Part shown: piece after piece, positions 42,910-51,248 of the stretch | Layout: each line of letters opens with the position of its first letter | Position numbering within the stretch: the first letter of the stretch is position 1 | NCBI RefSeq assembly: GCF_001015055.1 | Contig: NZ_BBWZ01000003.1 | Span: 202,091-266,090 of the forward strand | Reading direction: 5' to 3' | Length of the DNA stretch: 64,000 nt | From: Aneurinibacillus tyrosinisolvens | GTDB lineage: Bacteria > Bacillota > Bacilli > Aneurinibacillales > Aneurinibacillaceae | The notes under the pieces: model-generated | Told to the model about the DNA's origin: nothing | Databases searched by the model: none | What the model saw: only the letters and a program-made list of their open reading frames with translations | Made by a program: the position numbers and the translations under genes

Positions 42910-43797
42910 CTATTCCGCTTGTGCATGCTGGACAGAATGGAGAAACAGCCGGGTTAATTGGGTCATTTCAACATGCGCTGCCTGAATATACGAGAGCTGG
43001 CGCAAAAAAGTCCGGCCTTGAATCGACAAGGAAGCGAGTTCACCATACTGCAGCGGTTTTCTTACAGCCCAATCGGAAAGGACGGTCACACCAAGCCCCG
43101 CAGCAACCGCTTCTTTCACCGCCTGGTTACTGCTGAATGTAACCATTTTTTTAACCCGCAGACCGAAGTTTTCAATCACATAATCGGTGTATACCCGGGT
43201 CCCTGAACCTTCTTCCCGGACAATCCAGGTGCAATCGTGAAGCTTATCCGCATCGATCATTTTAAATGCGGCCAGCGGATGGTTGGTCGGAACGACCAGC
43301 ACCATTTCATCCTGCATGAACGGAGTAATTTGCAGATCTTTGTCATTTGTTTGCCCTTCGATAAGTCCAACGTCCATTTGCAGCAGCTTCACAGCCCGGG
43401 CGATGCTTTCCGTATTGCCAACGGTCACCTCAACCTCTGCTTCCGGATACTCATGGCTGAACGCTGCCAGAAGCCTCGGAAGGATATACTCACCGATCGT
43501 ATAGCTGGCCCCAATGTGGAGCTTTCCTTTTATCGTATGCTGGTGGGTGTACAAATCCTCCCGCGCTTTTTCATACAAATTCAGCATCTGTTTCGCCCGT
43601 TCATACAGCATCTCGCCGGCCGCTGTAATATAGAGATGCTTAGGAGAACGATCGATCAGCTTTGCCTGAAATTCGGATTCCAGATTTTTAATGTGCAGGC
43701 TCACGCTTGGCTGTGACAGCCGGAGCTTTTCTCCCGCCCTGGTAAAGCTTTTTTCTTCCACTACGGTAACAAATGTTTTCAGTGCATCATAATGCAT
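42910..43797 (-). CDS. LysR-family transcriptional regulator
   Basis: A 295-residue LysR-type regulator. The N-terminal helix-turn-helix is EKSFTRAGEKLRLSQPSVSL and HIKNLESEFQAKLIDRSPKH. The effector domain has PRLLAAFSHEYPEAEVEVTV and DCTWIVREEGSGTRVYTDYV, similar to CysL/YwfK-type regulators of sulfur metabolism. It is divergent from the YeiH-like gene, a common LysR-YeiH pairing, so it probably controls that gene. Start ATG 43797 is preceded by GGAGAATCG. The effector is not known. Confidence 0.9.
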   Translation of the reverse strand: MHYDALKTFVTVVEEKSFTRAGEKLRLSQPSVSLHIKNLESEFQAKLIDRSPKHLYITAAGEMLYERAKQMLNLYEKAREDLYTHQHTIKGKLHIGASYTIGEYILPRLLAAFSHEYPEAEVEVTVGNTESIARAVKLLQMDVGLIEGQTNDKDLQITPFMQDEMVLVVPTNHPLAAFKMIDADKLHDCTWIVREEGSGTRVYTDYVIENFGLRVKKMVTFSSNQAVKEAVAAGLGVTVLSDWAVRKPLQYGELASLSIQGRTFLRQLSYIQAAHVEMTQLTRLFLHSVQHAQAE

Positions 43798-43927
43798 ACG
43801 ATTCTCCTATTTATCATTAGAAATATTAATCTTTACAATAATATAACTGTATTTTCCTTATTATTCAACCTCTCGTATAGTAAAAGAAGAGGAAAGAACG
43901 GAAGGCGATGAAGCGGGGGAAACCACA

Positions 43928-44983
43928 ATGGAACAGACGATAAAAAAGAGTGTAGTGAGGCCGGATAGGAAAGGGATTTCGCTATATTTTATCCAGGGAG
44001 TTGGCATCACACTGCTCATAGCAATAGTGTCCAGGTATATCGCAACGCTCCCTTTTTTCAGTATGGTTGGGCAACTGGTCGTTGCCATCCTGCTCGGAAT
44101 GCTGTGGCGGGCGGTACTTGGCGTTAAAGAGCAAACGATGAGCGGGACTTCCTTCTCCAGCAAAAAGCTGCTGCGGCTGGGAATCATTGTGCTCGGGATG
44201 CGGTTGAATCTGTTTGGCATTGTGGAGGCAGGTTCGCATGTCGTTGTTCTGGCGACGGTGAATCTTGTGTTTGCTCTGCTCGTTGTATACGGTTTGTCGC
44301 GTTATTTGAATGTAGATCGTAAACTTAGCATACTGGCGGCGTGCGGCACCGCGATTTGTGGTGCGGCCGCGGTCGCTGCCATTGCCCCGCTCGTGAAAGC
44401 GGATGATGAAGAATCGGCAGTGGGTGTAGCTGTCGTAGCCATTCTTGGTACTATTTTTACGGTTGTGTATACTTTGCTATACCCTGTACTCGGCTTAACG
44501 AAAGCGGGTTACGGCGCGTTTGCGGGAGGGACCCTGCATGAAATCGCGCATGTTATCGCAGCCGCAGTTCCTGGGGGGAAAGAAGCGGTGGATGCAGCGG
44601 TCATTGTCAAGCTAACGAGAGTAGCGCTGCTCGTACCGGTGGCTCTCTTCATCGGCTGGTCGTTTGAGCGGGGGACAGCGCCGGCTTCACAGGATCGTTC
44701 GTTTAAAGAAAGGGTAGCGAAATTGCCGGTTCCGTGGTTTGTTTTTGGCTTTCTTATCGTAAGTGGAATTCATACCCTTGGCATTATACCTGAGAGCGCT
44801 GCGAAGCAAATGGTGTCGATTTCGTACTTGCTGTTAGGGATGGCAATGGCGGGCCTGGGGATGAATGTGAGGATAAGTACGTGCAGACGGTTGGGGATGA
44901 AGCCCCTCGCAGCCGGGTTTGTTGGGTCGGTGCTGCTGTCTGTCATCGGTTTTTATCTTGTTCAACTACTTGGTCTTAGCTGA
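43928..44983 (+). CDS. YeiH family putative sulfate exporter (UPF0324)
   Basis: A 351-residue membrane protein with about ten or eleven helices. Typical sequence elements are LLRLGIIVLGMRLNLFGIVE, AACGTAICGAAAVAAIAPLV (the family's CGTxICGxxA motif) and GTLHEIAHVIAAAVPGGKEA. The family was proposed to export sulfate, but direct evidence is thin. It is divergent from a LysR regulator, as in many genomes. The ATG at 43928 is preceded by AGCGGGGGAAACCACA. A link with sulfur or taurine metabolism is inferred from the pairing only. Confidence 0.88.
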   Translation: MEQTIKKSVVRPDRKGISLYFIQGVGITLLIAIVSRYIATLPFFSMVGQLVVAILLGMLWRAVLGVKEQTMSGTSFSSKKLLRLGIIVLGMRLNLFGIVEAGSHVVVLATVNLVFALLVVYGLSRYLNVDRKLSILAACGTAICGAAAVAAIAPLVKADDEESAVGVAVVAILGTIFTVVYTLLYPVLGLTKAGYGAFAGGTLHEIAHVIAAAVPGGKEAVDAAVIVKLTRVALLVPVALFIGWSFERGTAPASQDRSFKERVAKLPVPWFVFGFLIVSGIHTLGIIPESAAKQMVSISYLLLGMAMAGLGMNVRISTCRRLGMKPLAAGFVGSVLLSVIGFYLVQLLGLS

Positions 44984-45047
44984 ATGATTTGATACATTTA
45001 TATTTAATAAGGCTACGTGTTCTAAATTTGGGTAACGGGGTGACTTC

Positions 45048-46025
45048 ATGGCTAAGCTGTTTTCGATTGGAGAAGTTTTAATTGATTTTATCCCTTTGCA
45101 GAAAGGAAGAGCCCTGCAGGATGTCGTTTCGTTTGAACGTGCGCCCGGCGGTGCGCCCGCAAACGTTGCGGCCGCTGTTGCAAAGTACGGAAATCCTGCA
45201 GCCATGATTACAAAGCTCGGCAATGATGCTTTTGGGAATTTTCTCATAGAAGAATTGAAGAAGGCAGGCGTTGAGACAGACAAGGTTTTAAGAACGGATG
45301 AGGCGAATACCGGACTTGCTTTTGTATCGTTACGGGAAGATGGGGAACGCGATTTTTCCTTTTATCGTAATCCATCTTCCGATTTGCTATTAACAGCGGA
45401 AGAAATTGATACAAACTGGTTTCAAGACGGTGATATCCTGCATTTTTGCTCCGTGGATTTAGTGGAAAGCCCGATGAAAAAGGCGCACAGAAAGGCGATT
45501 TCAGCCATGAAAGCGCAGGGGGGACTTGTCAGCTTTGACCCTAACGTGCGTCTTCCGTTATGGAAAAGCGAGCAGGCCTGCCGGGAAGCGATTTTGGAGT
45601 TCATCCCAACTGCCCACCTTGTGAAAATTTCGGATGAAGAACTTCCTTTTATTACAGGGATTTCAAATGTAGAAGAGGCTATCCGCACCTTGTTTGCTGG
45701 TGATGTACAGGCTGTTATCTACACGAAGGGGCCGGGGGGAGCTGAGTTGTATACAAAAACCAGCAAATACAACGCAGAGGGCTACCGTGTACAGGTACAG
45801 GATACAACAGGAGCGGGAGATGCTTTTATCGGAGGCTTCCTATTTCAACTGCTGAAGAGAAAAATAAGCCAGGATACAGTCGAAGAAATCATAAAAACAC
45901 ACCATAAGGAAATACTGGCTTTTGCCAATGCAAGCGGTGCGCTTACAACCGCAGGCAAAGGAGCGATTTCTTCGCTTCCGACGATAGAACAAGTTTATGC
46001 GCTCCTAAACGGTGGACATGCATAG
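45048..46025 (+). CDS. PfkB-family carbohydrate kinase, probable fructokinase
   Basis: A 325-residue sugar kinase of the ribokinase/PfkB family. The N-terminal LFSIGEVLIDFIP and FERAPGGAPANVAAAVAKYG form the substrate site. The C-terminal DTTGAGDAFIGGFLFQLL carries the catalytic Asp and anion hole. It resembles bacterial fructokinases that act beside sucrose-cleaving enzymes. The next gene, 35 bases downstream, is a GH13 oligo-1,6-glucosidase able in principle to split sucrose, so fructose is a plausible substrate. The ATG at 45048 follows ACGGGGTGACTTC. Confidence 0.88.
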   Translation: MAKLFSIGEVLIDFIPLQKGRALQDVVSFERAPGGAPANVAAAVAKYGNPAAMITKLGNDAFGNFLIEELKKAGVETDKVLRTDEANTGLAFVSLREDGERDFSFYRNPSSDLLLTAEEIDTNWFQDGDILHFCSVDLVESPMKKAHRKAISAMKAQGGLVSFDPNVRLPLWKSEQACREAILEFIPTAHLVKISDEELPFITGISNVEEAIRTLFAGDVQAVIYTKGPGGAELYTKTSKYNAEGYRVQVQDTTGAGDAFIGGFLFQLLKRKISQDTVEEIIKTHHKEILAFANASGALTTAGKGAISSLPTIEQVYALLNGGHA

Positions 46026-46060
46026 AAATAATTTTTACACAAAGGAGTTGGCTATCTTAG

Positions 46061-47752
46061 ATGAATAAGCACTGGTGGAAGGAAAGCGTTGTATATCAAA
46101 TTTACCCGCGGAGCTTTGTGGATAGTGATGGGGACGGCATCGGAGATATCCAGGGAATCCTGTCAAAACTCGATTATTTAAAAGATCTCGGGATTGATGT
46201 TGTGTGGTTATCCCCTGTCTATACTTCTCCAAACGATGATAATGGCTACGATATTAGTGATTACCAGGATATTATGGCTGAGTTCGGGACGATGCAGGAT
46301 TGGGAACAGTTGCTTGCGGAAATGCACAAGCGGGGCATTCGCCTTGTTATGGATTTGGTAGTGAACCATACATCAGATGAACACGCCTGGTTTGCAGAAT
46401 CACGTAAATCAAAAGACAACCCGTACCGTGATTACTATATATGGCGCCCAGGTTTGGACGGAAAAGCACCGACAGACTGGAGGGCTTCTTTTGGCGGTTC
46501 AGCCTGGGAATATGATGAAGCAACCGGAGAATACTTTCTTCACATGTTTTCTAAAAAGCAGCCGGATTTAAACTGGGAAAACAGCGCGCTTCGTCAGGAA
46601 ATCTACAATATGATGAGGTTCTGGCTGGATAAAGGCATCGACGGATTCCGGATGGACGTCATTAATATGATTTCGAAAAAGGAGTTTTTAGCCCCATACG
46701 AGGACTTTATGAATGGAAAGGCGGAAAACAACGGGTACGAACCGAACGGAGAACGGGTACACGATTTTCTGCAGGAAATGAACCGCGAAGTGCTGTCCCA
46801 CTATGATATTATGACGGTCGGCGAATGCCCGGGTGTTACACCCGAGCAGGCGCAGCTGTATACCGACGAAGATCGGCATGAACTGAATATGATCTTTCAA
46901 TTTGAACATATGAGCCTGGATAAACAGAAAGGTTTGAGAAAGTGGGATGTAAAGCCGTTATATTTACCGGACCTGAAGGCAAATTTATCGAAATGGCAAA
47001 AGCAGCTGCACAACAAAGGATGGAACAGCTTATACTGGAACAATCATGACCAGCCCCGTATTGTTTCGCGCTTCGGCAATGACAGGGAGTACCGGGTTGA
47101 GTCCGCGAAAATGCTTGCTACGGTCCTCCACATGATGCAGGGGACGCCTTATATTTATCAAGGCGAGGAGATTGGCATGACGAACGTCCGGTACAAGACG
47201 ATCGAGGAGTATAAAGATATCGAAACGCTCAATATGTATAAAGAAAGAGTATTTGAACAGAAGCGGGATCCGGGAGAAGTGATGGAATCGATTTATGCGA
47301 AAAGCCGCGATAATGCAAGAACGCCGATGCAGTGGGATAACAGCAGACATGCAGGCTTCACTGCGGGTGAGCCATGGATTCAGGTAAATCCTAACTATAC
47401 GGACATTAATGTGGCGCAAGCGCTAAAGGAGCCGGATTCGATTTTCTATTATTATAAAAAGCTGATTGAGCTGCGCAGGCAGTATGAGATTATCATATAC
47501 GGCTCTTATGAGCTTATTCTAGAAAATCACGAATCTATATTTGCCTATATTAGAACAATGGGAAACCAGAAACTGCTCGTTATTGCGAACTTCTACCAGG
47601 CTGAGGCTGTATTTACCCTGCCGAAGGATATCTCCTTTATTTCTAAGGAGTTACTAATAGGGAATTACCATGTAGAGGAAGAAGAGATTAAACAGTTTAC
47701 CCTTCGCTCGTATGAATCGCGGGTATATAAATTAGATTGTACTGTGCAGTAA
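46061..47752 (+). CDS. malL: GH13 alpha-glucosidase, oligo-1,6-glucosidase type
   Basis: A 563-residue cytoplasmic GH13 enzyme hydrolysing alpha-1,6 bonds of isomaltose-type sugars and often sucrose or maltose. It starts KHWWKESVVYQIYPRSFVDS. Catalytic motifs are DLVVNHTS, GFRMDVIN (nucleophile), VGECPG (acid/base) and NHDQPR. Region V reads QPDLNW, the oligo-1,6-glucosidase form, in contrast to QADLNW in the phospho-trehalase at 8937. The ATG at 46061 follows AAAGGAGTTGGC. It is co-transcribed with the fructokinase gene, so uptake of a fructose-containing disaccharide is likely. No transporter is adjacent. Confidence 0.9.
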   Translation: MNKHWWKESVVYQIYPRSFVDSDGDGIGDIQGILSKLDYLKDLGIDVVWLSPVYTSPNDDNGYDISDYQDIMAEFGTMQDWEQLLAEMHKRGIRLVMDLVVNHTSDEHAWFAESRKSKDNPYRDYYIWRPGLDGKAPTDWRASFGGSAWEYDEATGEYFLHMFSKKQPDLNWENSALRQEIYNMMRFWLDKGIDGFRMDVINMISKKEFLAPYEDFMNGKAENNGYEPNGERVHDFLQEMNREVLSHYDIMTVGECPGVTPEQAQLYTDEDRHELNMIFQFEHMSLDKQKGLRKWDVKPLYLPDLKANLSKWQKQLHNKGWNSLYWNNHDQPRIVSRFGNDREYRVESAKMLATVLHMMQGTPYIYQGEEIGMTNVRYKTIEEYKDIETLNMYKERVFEQKRDPGEVMESIYAKSRDNARTPMQWDNSRHAGFTAGEPWIQVNPNYTDINVAQALKEPDSIFYYYKKLIELRRQYEIIIYGSYELILENHESIFAYIRTMGNQKLLVIANFYQAEAVFTLPKDISFISKELLIGNYHVEEEEIKQFTLRSYESRVYKLDCTVQ

Positions 47753-47967
47753 ATCTAATTTAAGTTTGAACGATTTAACGAAACATTCGAAAAATCAAAG
47801 GCTGATTTTCCCGGCAGGTAAAATCGATAAAGTAAGCTCTTTGATAAATTCGGATGTTTTGCTGTTTCTGGCATAAAATGTAACAACATTAAAAATCTCT
47901 TACTGTATTTCAGGTGATTTTCCGTGTATAGTTCTCTAAAAGACATTAAAGAAGGGAGAACAGTTTT

Positions 47968-48372
47968 ATGAAGAGCATAAAACCCGGTCGTGGACCTTCA
48001 GCGATGGGAGCTATTGGAAGTCTAGTTGCTGTTATCTTTGGTATTTTTTGGACGATTATTGCTTTTTTTATAACGAAAGATTCTCCTTTCCCTGTTGGCG
48101 GCACGATATTTCCACTCTTTGGGGTTGTCTTTATTGCAGTTGGAACGATTCAAGCGTTTTATCATTATAAAAATGCGACAAATAAGGAAAGAATGTCGTT
48201 GTTGGATATTGTAGATGCAGAGGAAGAGGGAGATCCTTTACACCAGTATTTTGACGAGAAAACCAAAGGAAATAATGGAGGGCAGAAATTATTTTGCCCG
48301 TATTGCGGGCGCCCGGCAAAAGAAGAATTTGCGTTTTGTGCTTACTGTGGCAAGGAGTTGAGCAGTATATAG
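47968..48372 (+). CDS. Two-helix membrane protein with C-terminal zinc ribbon
   Basis: A 134-residue protein with two transmembrane helices (about residues 12-36, GAIGSLVAVIFGIFWTIIAF, and 44-64, IFPLFGVVFIAVGTIQAFYH). A cytoplasmic tail ends in a double CxxC zinc ribbon (FCPYCGRPAKEEFAFCAYCG). Such proteins are common and uncharacterised. The ATG at 47968 follows AAGGGAG. Its stop is 24 bases before the start of the next zinc-ribbon protein, so the genes may be co-transcribed. Confidence 0.7.
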   Translation: MKSIKPGRGPSAMGAIGSLVAVIFGIFWTIIAFFITKDSPFPVGGTIFPLFGVVFIAVGTIQAFYHYKNATNKERMSLLDIVDAEEEGDPLHQYFDEKTKGNNGGQKLFCPYCGRPAKEEFAFCAYCGKELSSI

Positions 48373-48396
48373 ATGCAGTGTGAAAAGGATGGGAAT

Positions 48397-49143
48397 ATGA
48401 CGGAGAACACACGGGTAACGAAATGTCCAAAATGTGGTGGGACTGAAATAGGGGAAGGAAAGCAGTCCGGCTATTCGGTTATGGTTCCTGTTGGCCGCTT
48501 CAGCCTGAGAGGCTCAGATATTACATATAGAATTTGTACCAGATGTGGATACATAATAGAAGGTTATGTGAAAAATCCGGACAAATTCAAAAAAAAAATA
48601 ATTATAGGAAGGGGAGAAGAACGGATGGACTTACGTTATCCTGTTGGCCAATTTAAACACAACGGCGACCTTACGCCCAGTCTAATCGAAGGCTGGATTA
48701 AAGAAATTGAGGGGGCACCGGCTCTTTTAAGAAAGGCTGTACGAGACTTGCAAGATAATCAGTTGAATACACCGTATCGACCTGACGGCTGGACGGTCCG
48801 CCAGGTCGTCCATCACCTTGCAGATAGCCATATGAATGCCTATGTTCGTTTCAAGCTCGCTTTGACAGAGGACAATCCAACAATTAAGCCGTATAGAGAA
48901 GAGAAGTGGGCGGAATTGTATGATTCCAGGCTGCCGATTGAAGTTTCGCTTGTATTGTTGGAGGCTTTGCATGCCAGATGGGTTACCCTGTTACGCAGCC
49001 TGAGCGCTGCGGATCTGGAAAAAACATTTATTCATCCGGACTCAGGTGAAGTTAAAGTTGGTTTTAATATCGGTATATACGCATGGCACAGCTGCCACCA
49101 CATTGCTCATATTACATCCCTGCGCAATCGGTTAGACTGGTGA
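48397..49143 (+). CDS. Zinc-ribbon protein fused in frame to YfiT-like DinB protein
   Basis: The open frame encodes about 248 residues in two unrelated parts. Residues 1-65 form a TFIIB-like zinc ribbon ([15 protein letters not shown] and [14 protein letters not shown]). Residues 77-248 are a complete YfiT-type DinB protein. The join lies at an A10 run (48589-48598). With nine A the ribbon protein would end KFKKK-stop, leaving two ordinary genes. A strong ribosome binding site sits before the second part, which supports two separate proteins. ATG 48397 follows AAGGATGGG. The fusion may come from a homopolymer insertion, real or artefactual, or be bypassed by transcript slippage. Confidence 0.6.
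   Translation: MTENTRVTKCPKCGGTEIGEGKQSGYSVMVPVGRFSLRGSDITYRICTRCGYIIEGYVKNPDKFKKKIIIGRGEERMDLRYPVGQFKHNGDLTPSLIEGWIKEIEGAPALLRKAVRDLQDNQLNTPYRPDGWTVRQVVHHLADSHMNAYVRFKLALTEDNPTIKPYREEKWAELYDSRLPIEVSLVLLEALHARWVTLLRSLSAADLEKTFIHPDSGEVKVGFNIGIYAWHSCHHIAHITSLRNRLDW
48625..49143 (+). CDS. YfiT-like putative metal-dependent hydrolase / bacillithiol transferase (DinB fold)
   Basis: A 172-residue four-helix protein of the DinB/YfiT family. The three histidine metal ligands are in [18 protein letters not shown] and [15 protein letters not shown], as in YfiT. The N-terminal [20 protein letters not shown] is diagnostic. In B. subtilis YfiT was proposed to be a hydrolase and the family includes bacillithiol S-transferases. 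ATG 48625 is preceded by GGAAGGGGAGAAG, a good independent start, although the frame is open upstream to the zinc ribbon. Confidence 0.82.
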   Translation: MDLRYPVGQFKHNGDLTPSLIEGWIKEIEGAPALLRKAVRDLQDNQLNTPYRPDGWTVRQVVHHLADSHMNAYVRFKLALTEDNPTIKPYREEKWAELYDSRLPIEVSLVLLEALHARWVTLLRSLSAADLEKTFIHPDSGEVKVGFNIGIYAWHSCHHIAHITSLRNRLDW

Positions 49144-49239
49144 AGATTTTTACGTCTTTATACGGTTATTACACAAACGCCCAGTCAAGTTTAGGGCAAC
49201 GGTAATAAGATGTGTTAAAAAGAATGGGAGTTGTGTAAT

Positions 49240-49605
49240 ATGATGACGCAGGAGGCTTACCAGGCATGCCGCGCCCATATGTATCACTACGTTAAATTAA
49301 CGACGGGAGACGGGAGCCGGCACAAAGGATATATCCTTAATGTGGATGGGGAAAACGTGACCGTTGCGGTGCCGAATAGAGAGACAGAAGCAGGCTTGAG
49401 CGCTAACCTGAGTGACCAGCGGTCATTTCCCTTCCTGCTCCTCACTATTCCATTAGCTTATCTGGCCGGGGTCGCTACTGCAAGACCGAAATATCCTTAC
49501 CCTCCTTATTATCCTTATACGCCATATCCTCCGACCCCGTATCCTTCAACCGTCTATCCCTCAACCGTGTACCCGTCCTATCCTTCAACGCCGTATTATC
49601 GTTAG
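49240..49605 (+). CDS. Small protein with Tyr/Pro-rich repeat tail
   Basis: A 121-residue protein. The first about 50 residues form an Lsm-like fragment (HMYHYVKLTTGDGSRHKGYI, LNVDGENVTVAVPNRE). A hydrophobic stretch follows (FPFLLLTIPLAYLAGVATA), then a tail of about 40 residues made almost only of Tyr, Pro, Thr and Ser with repeats of YPSTV and YPPY. Similar proteins occur in spore formers, some on the spore surface; no function is known. ATG 49240 is preceded by GGGAG. It lies between the YfiT-like gene and a small Cys-rich gene. Confidence 0.65.
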   Translation: MMTQEAYQACRAHMYHYVKLTTGDGSRHKGYILNVDGENVTVAVPNRETEAGLSANLSDQRSFPFLLLTIPLAYLAGVATARPKYPYPPYYPYTPYPPTPYPSTVYPSTVYPSYPSTPYYR

Positions 49606-49690
49606 AAAGAAAAAATTAAAACGGATAAATGCTTTCGGCAGCAGGATAACTATTATACCCGTAGAATATTTGCAATAGGTGGTGTTTCAA

Positions 49691-49870
49691 ATGAAAGAAT
49701 TTCATTGCTGTGCAACTTGCAAAAATTTTACCGTAGAAAAAAACGACAGGGGCATAAACTACTTTTGTAAAAGACTCGGGTATAATACAAATCCGAACTA
49801 TCGTTTCGATTGCTGGGATCCAAAAGAAAACGTCAGCAGGTTAATGGAGAAGCAAGTAAACAAAAGGTAA
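49691..49870 (+). CDS. Small cysteine-rich protein
   Basis: A 59-residue protein MKEFHCCATCKNFTVEKNDR, continuing NYFCKRLGYNTNPNYRFDCW. Four cysteines in CxxC...C...C spacing suggest a small zinc-binding module. Proteins of this form are conserved in Bacillales, with unknown role. The ATG at 49691 follows GGTGGTG. The remnant acyltransferase frame runs antisense into its 3' end. Confidence 0.7.
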   Translation: MKEFHCCATCKNFTVEKNDRGINYFCKRLGYNTNPNYRFDCWDPKENVSRLMEKQVNKR

Positions 49871-50706
49871 ACCGATAGAGCGACGTGTAAAAACGCGTAC
49901 TGAAAAGCAACAAGGACAGGAATATGTATGATATATACGGCGTACGTGTTCTGGGCAAGGCTTTTCGATAGGCTGCTTGAAGTATTGAAAAATGTACGGA
50001 ATAAATAGAGCAAACCAATAATAAGACCGGTACACTCGAATGCTTCATAGAAAGGATAGATAAAGGCACGTAAGCTAAGACCGCCCTGTATTGCAGGAGC
50101 GAACCCTAAATAACACAATACGGCAAGAATAACGCCGACGGCAAGCCACACCTTTCCTGTGCGGGCGGGAAGCTGCTGCAGCCAGTTTCTCCGGTAGGCC
50201 ATAATGCCAAGCACAAAAAAACTAATGTACTGAGGGATGTGGGCCACTTCCATTTGGATGAAGCCGAACAAACCAATCCAGTGATCGATCGGGAACCAGA
50301 TGCGGACGATAAATGTAATAAGTGAGAGCGCAGCGGCAAATAACACGATTCCAGTATGAGTAGGCGCCGACTGCGCAGCGGTTCCTACTGCTTTTTTTGT
50401 TTTCATAACCAGGGTGCATAGTAGGTAAACAAGAGAGTAGAAGAGTGAATTTTCAATAAACCAGAGGTGCCCGAAATTTAAGTCCGGCCAGGCCGGCCCG
50501 ATCCAGTGTGCGGGTTCGGCTGTCATTCCTAAATAATAGGTTTTATAATAGCTCCAGAATGAAACCGCCGGGTATCCGCGATAATGCAAATGGAATATGT
50601 ACATGAGCACAGGGATAAGGAGGGCTACACCAAACAACAGGGGCCAGCCGGGACGTTTTACACGGTCCTGTAAAAACCTTTTCTTTCCTTTCTTATGGAA
50701 GAATTC
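49871..50706 (-). pseudogene. Acyltransferase 3 family protein, truncated at both ends
   Basis: The frame encodes the central part of a membrane acyltransferase. It runs from EFFHKKGKKRFLQDRVKR through LHYRGYPAVSFWSYYKTYYL and FGHLWFIENSLFYSLVYLLC to AQNTYAVYIIHIPVLVAFQY. The N-terminal catalytic helices and the last helix are missing. The frame continues only as antisense of the neighbouring small gene (stop at 49798). The N-terminal break, near 50700, coincides with the start of a TetR fragment on the other strand at a shared GAATTC. It is a remnant. Confidence 0.7.
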
Positions 50707-50913
50707 CGGCAGCTTATCACTCCATTTTTTGTGATTGGCCAGGAAACGGGGGAATATACAGCGAAAATGCCACCGGAAATGCTCGCCGATATGCTAATTC
50801 AAACGTATCAGGGGGTGCTCACCCACTGGTGCCTTGGATGTGGCGATGACGATACCCTGACCCAGATGATGCTCAGTTTTACCCTGTTTTTTGATGGGAT
50901 AACAAAAAAGTAA
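50695..50913 (+). pseudogene. TetR regulator, C-terminal fragment
   Basis: 72 codons starting MEEFRQLITPFFVIGQETGE and ending TLTQMMLSFTLFFDGITKK look like the ligand-binding C-terminus of a TetR regulator. The DNA-binding part is missing; upstream sequence belongs to the acyltransferase remnant. It precedes a transporter fragment, so it may derive from a regulator-exporter pair. Confidence 0.55.
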
Positions 50914-50917
50914 AAAA

Positions 50918-51180
50918 GGCGAAATTTTAACGGGGGATTTCTACCATTTTTCTTATCCATCGTTTTTAGGTATCTACCTTGGTCAGGCAAAAGGAATGGA
51001 TGCTGTAACGGTAGGAGCTATTCTGGCTGTAAGTTTTTTAGTCGCGACTTTCAGCAGTTTTTTAGGAGGCGCTTTGTCAGACTATATTGGAAGATACCCG
51101 GTTATGATTGTTTCTATGCTGTTATGGAGCCTTGTATTCCTTGGCTTTTCGGCGGCGATTTTTCAGTACAAAAGATGGCA
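50918..51180 (+). pseudogene. MFS transporter, internal fragment
   Basis: The frame reads GEILTGDFYHFSYPSFLGIY, LGQAKGMDAVTVGAILAVSF and FLGGALSDYIGRYPVMIVSM, the motif A region (GxLSDxxGRxP) after TM2 of an MFS exporter, ending near QYKRW. Only about three helices remain. The first helix and the rest are absent, so it is a remnant of a TetR-MFS unit. Confidence 0.65.
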
Positions 51181-51198
51181 TAAGTCAGGGGACAAAAG

Positions 51199-51227
51199 AA
51201 AAAGGGGAGAGTTTCTAAACTCTCCCC
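51199..51227 (-). terminator. Terminator of the feo operon
   Basis: GGGGAGAGTTT (51204-51214) and AAACTCTCCCC (51217-51227) form a stem. On the minus strand it is followed by TTTTTCTTTTG, suitable for ending feoB. Confidence 0.85.
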
Positions 51228-51248
51228 GGTTAAAAGTAACGACATGGT

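Noticed and set aside
49490..49600. Short direct repeats as a CRISPR-like or VNTR array
   Set aside because: They are codon-phased Tyr/Pro repeats within a coding frame without unique spacers.
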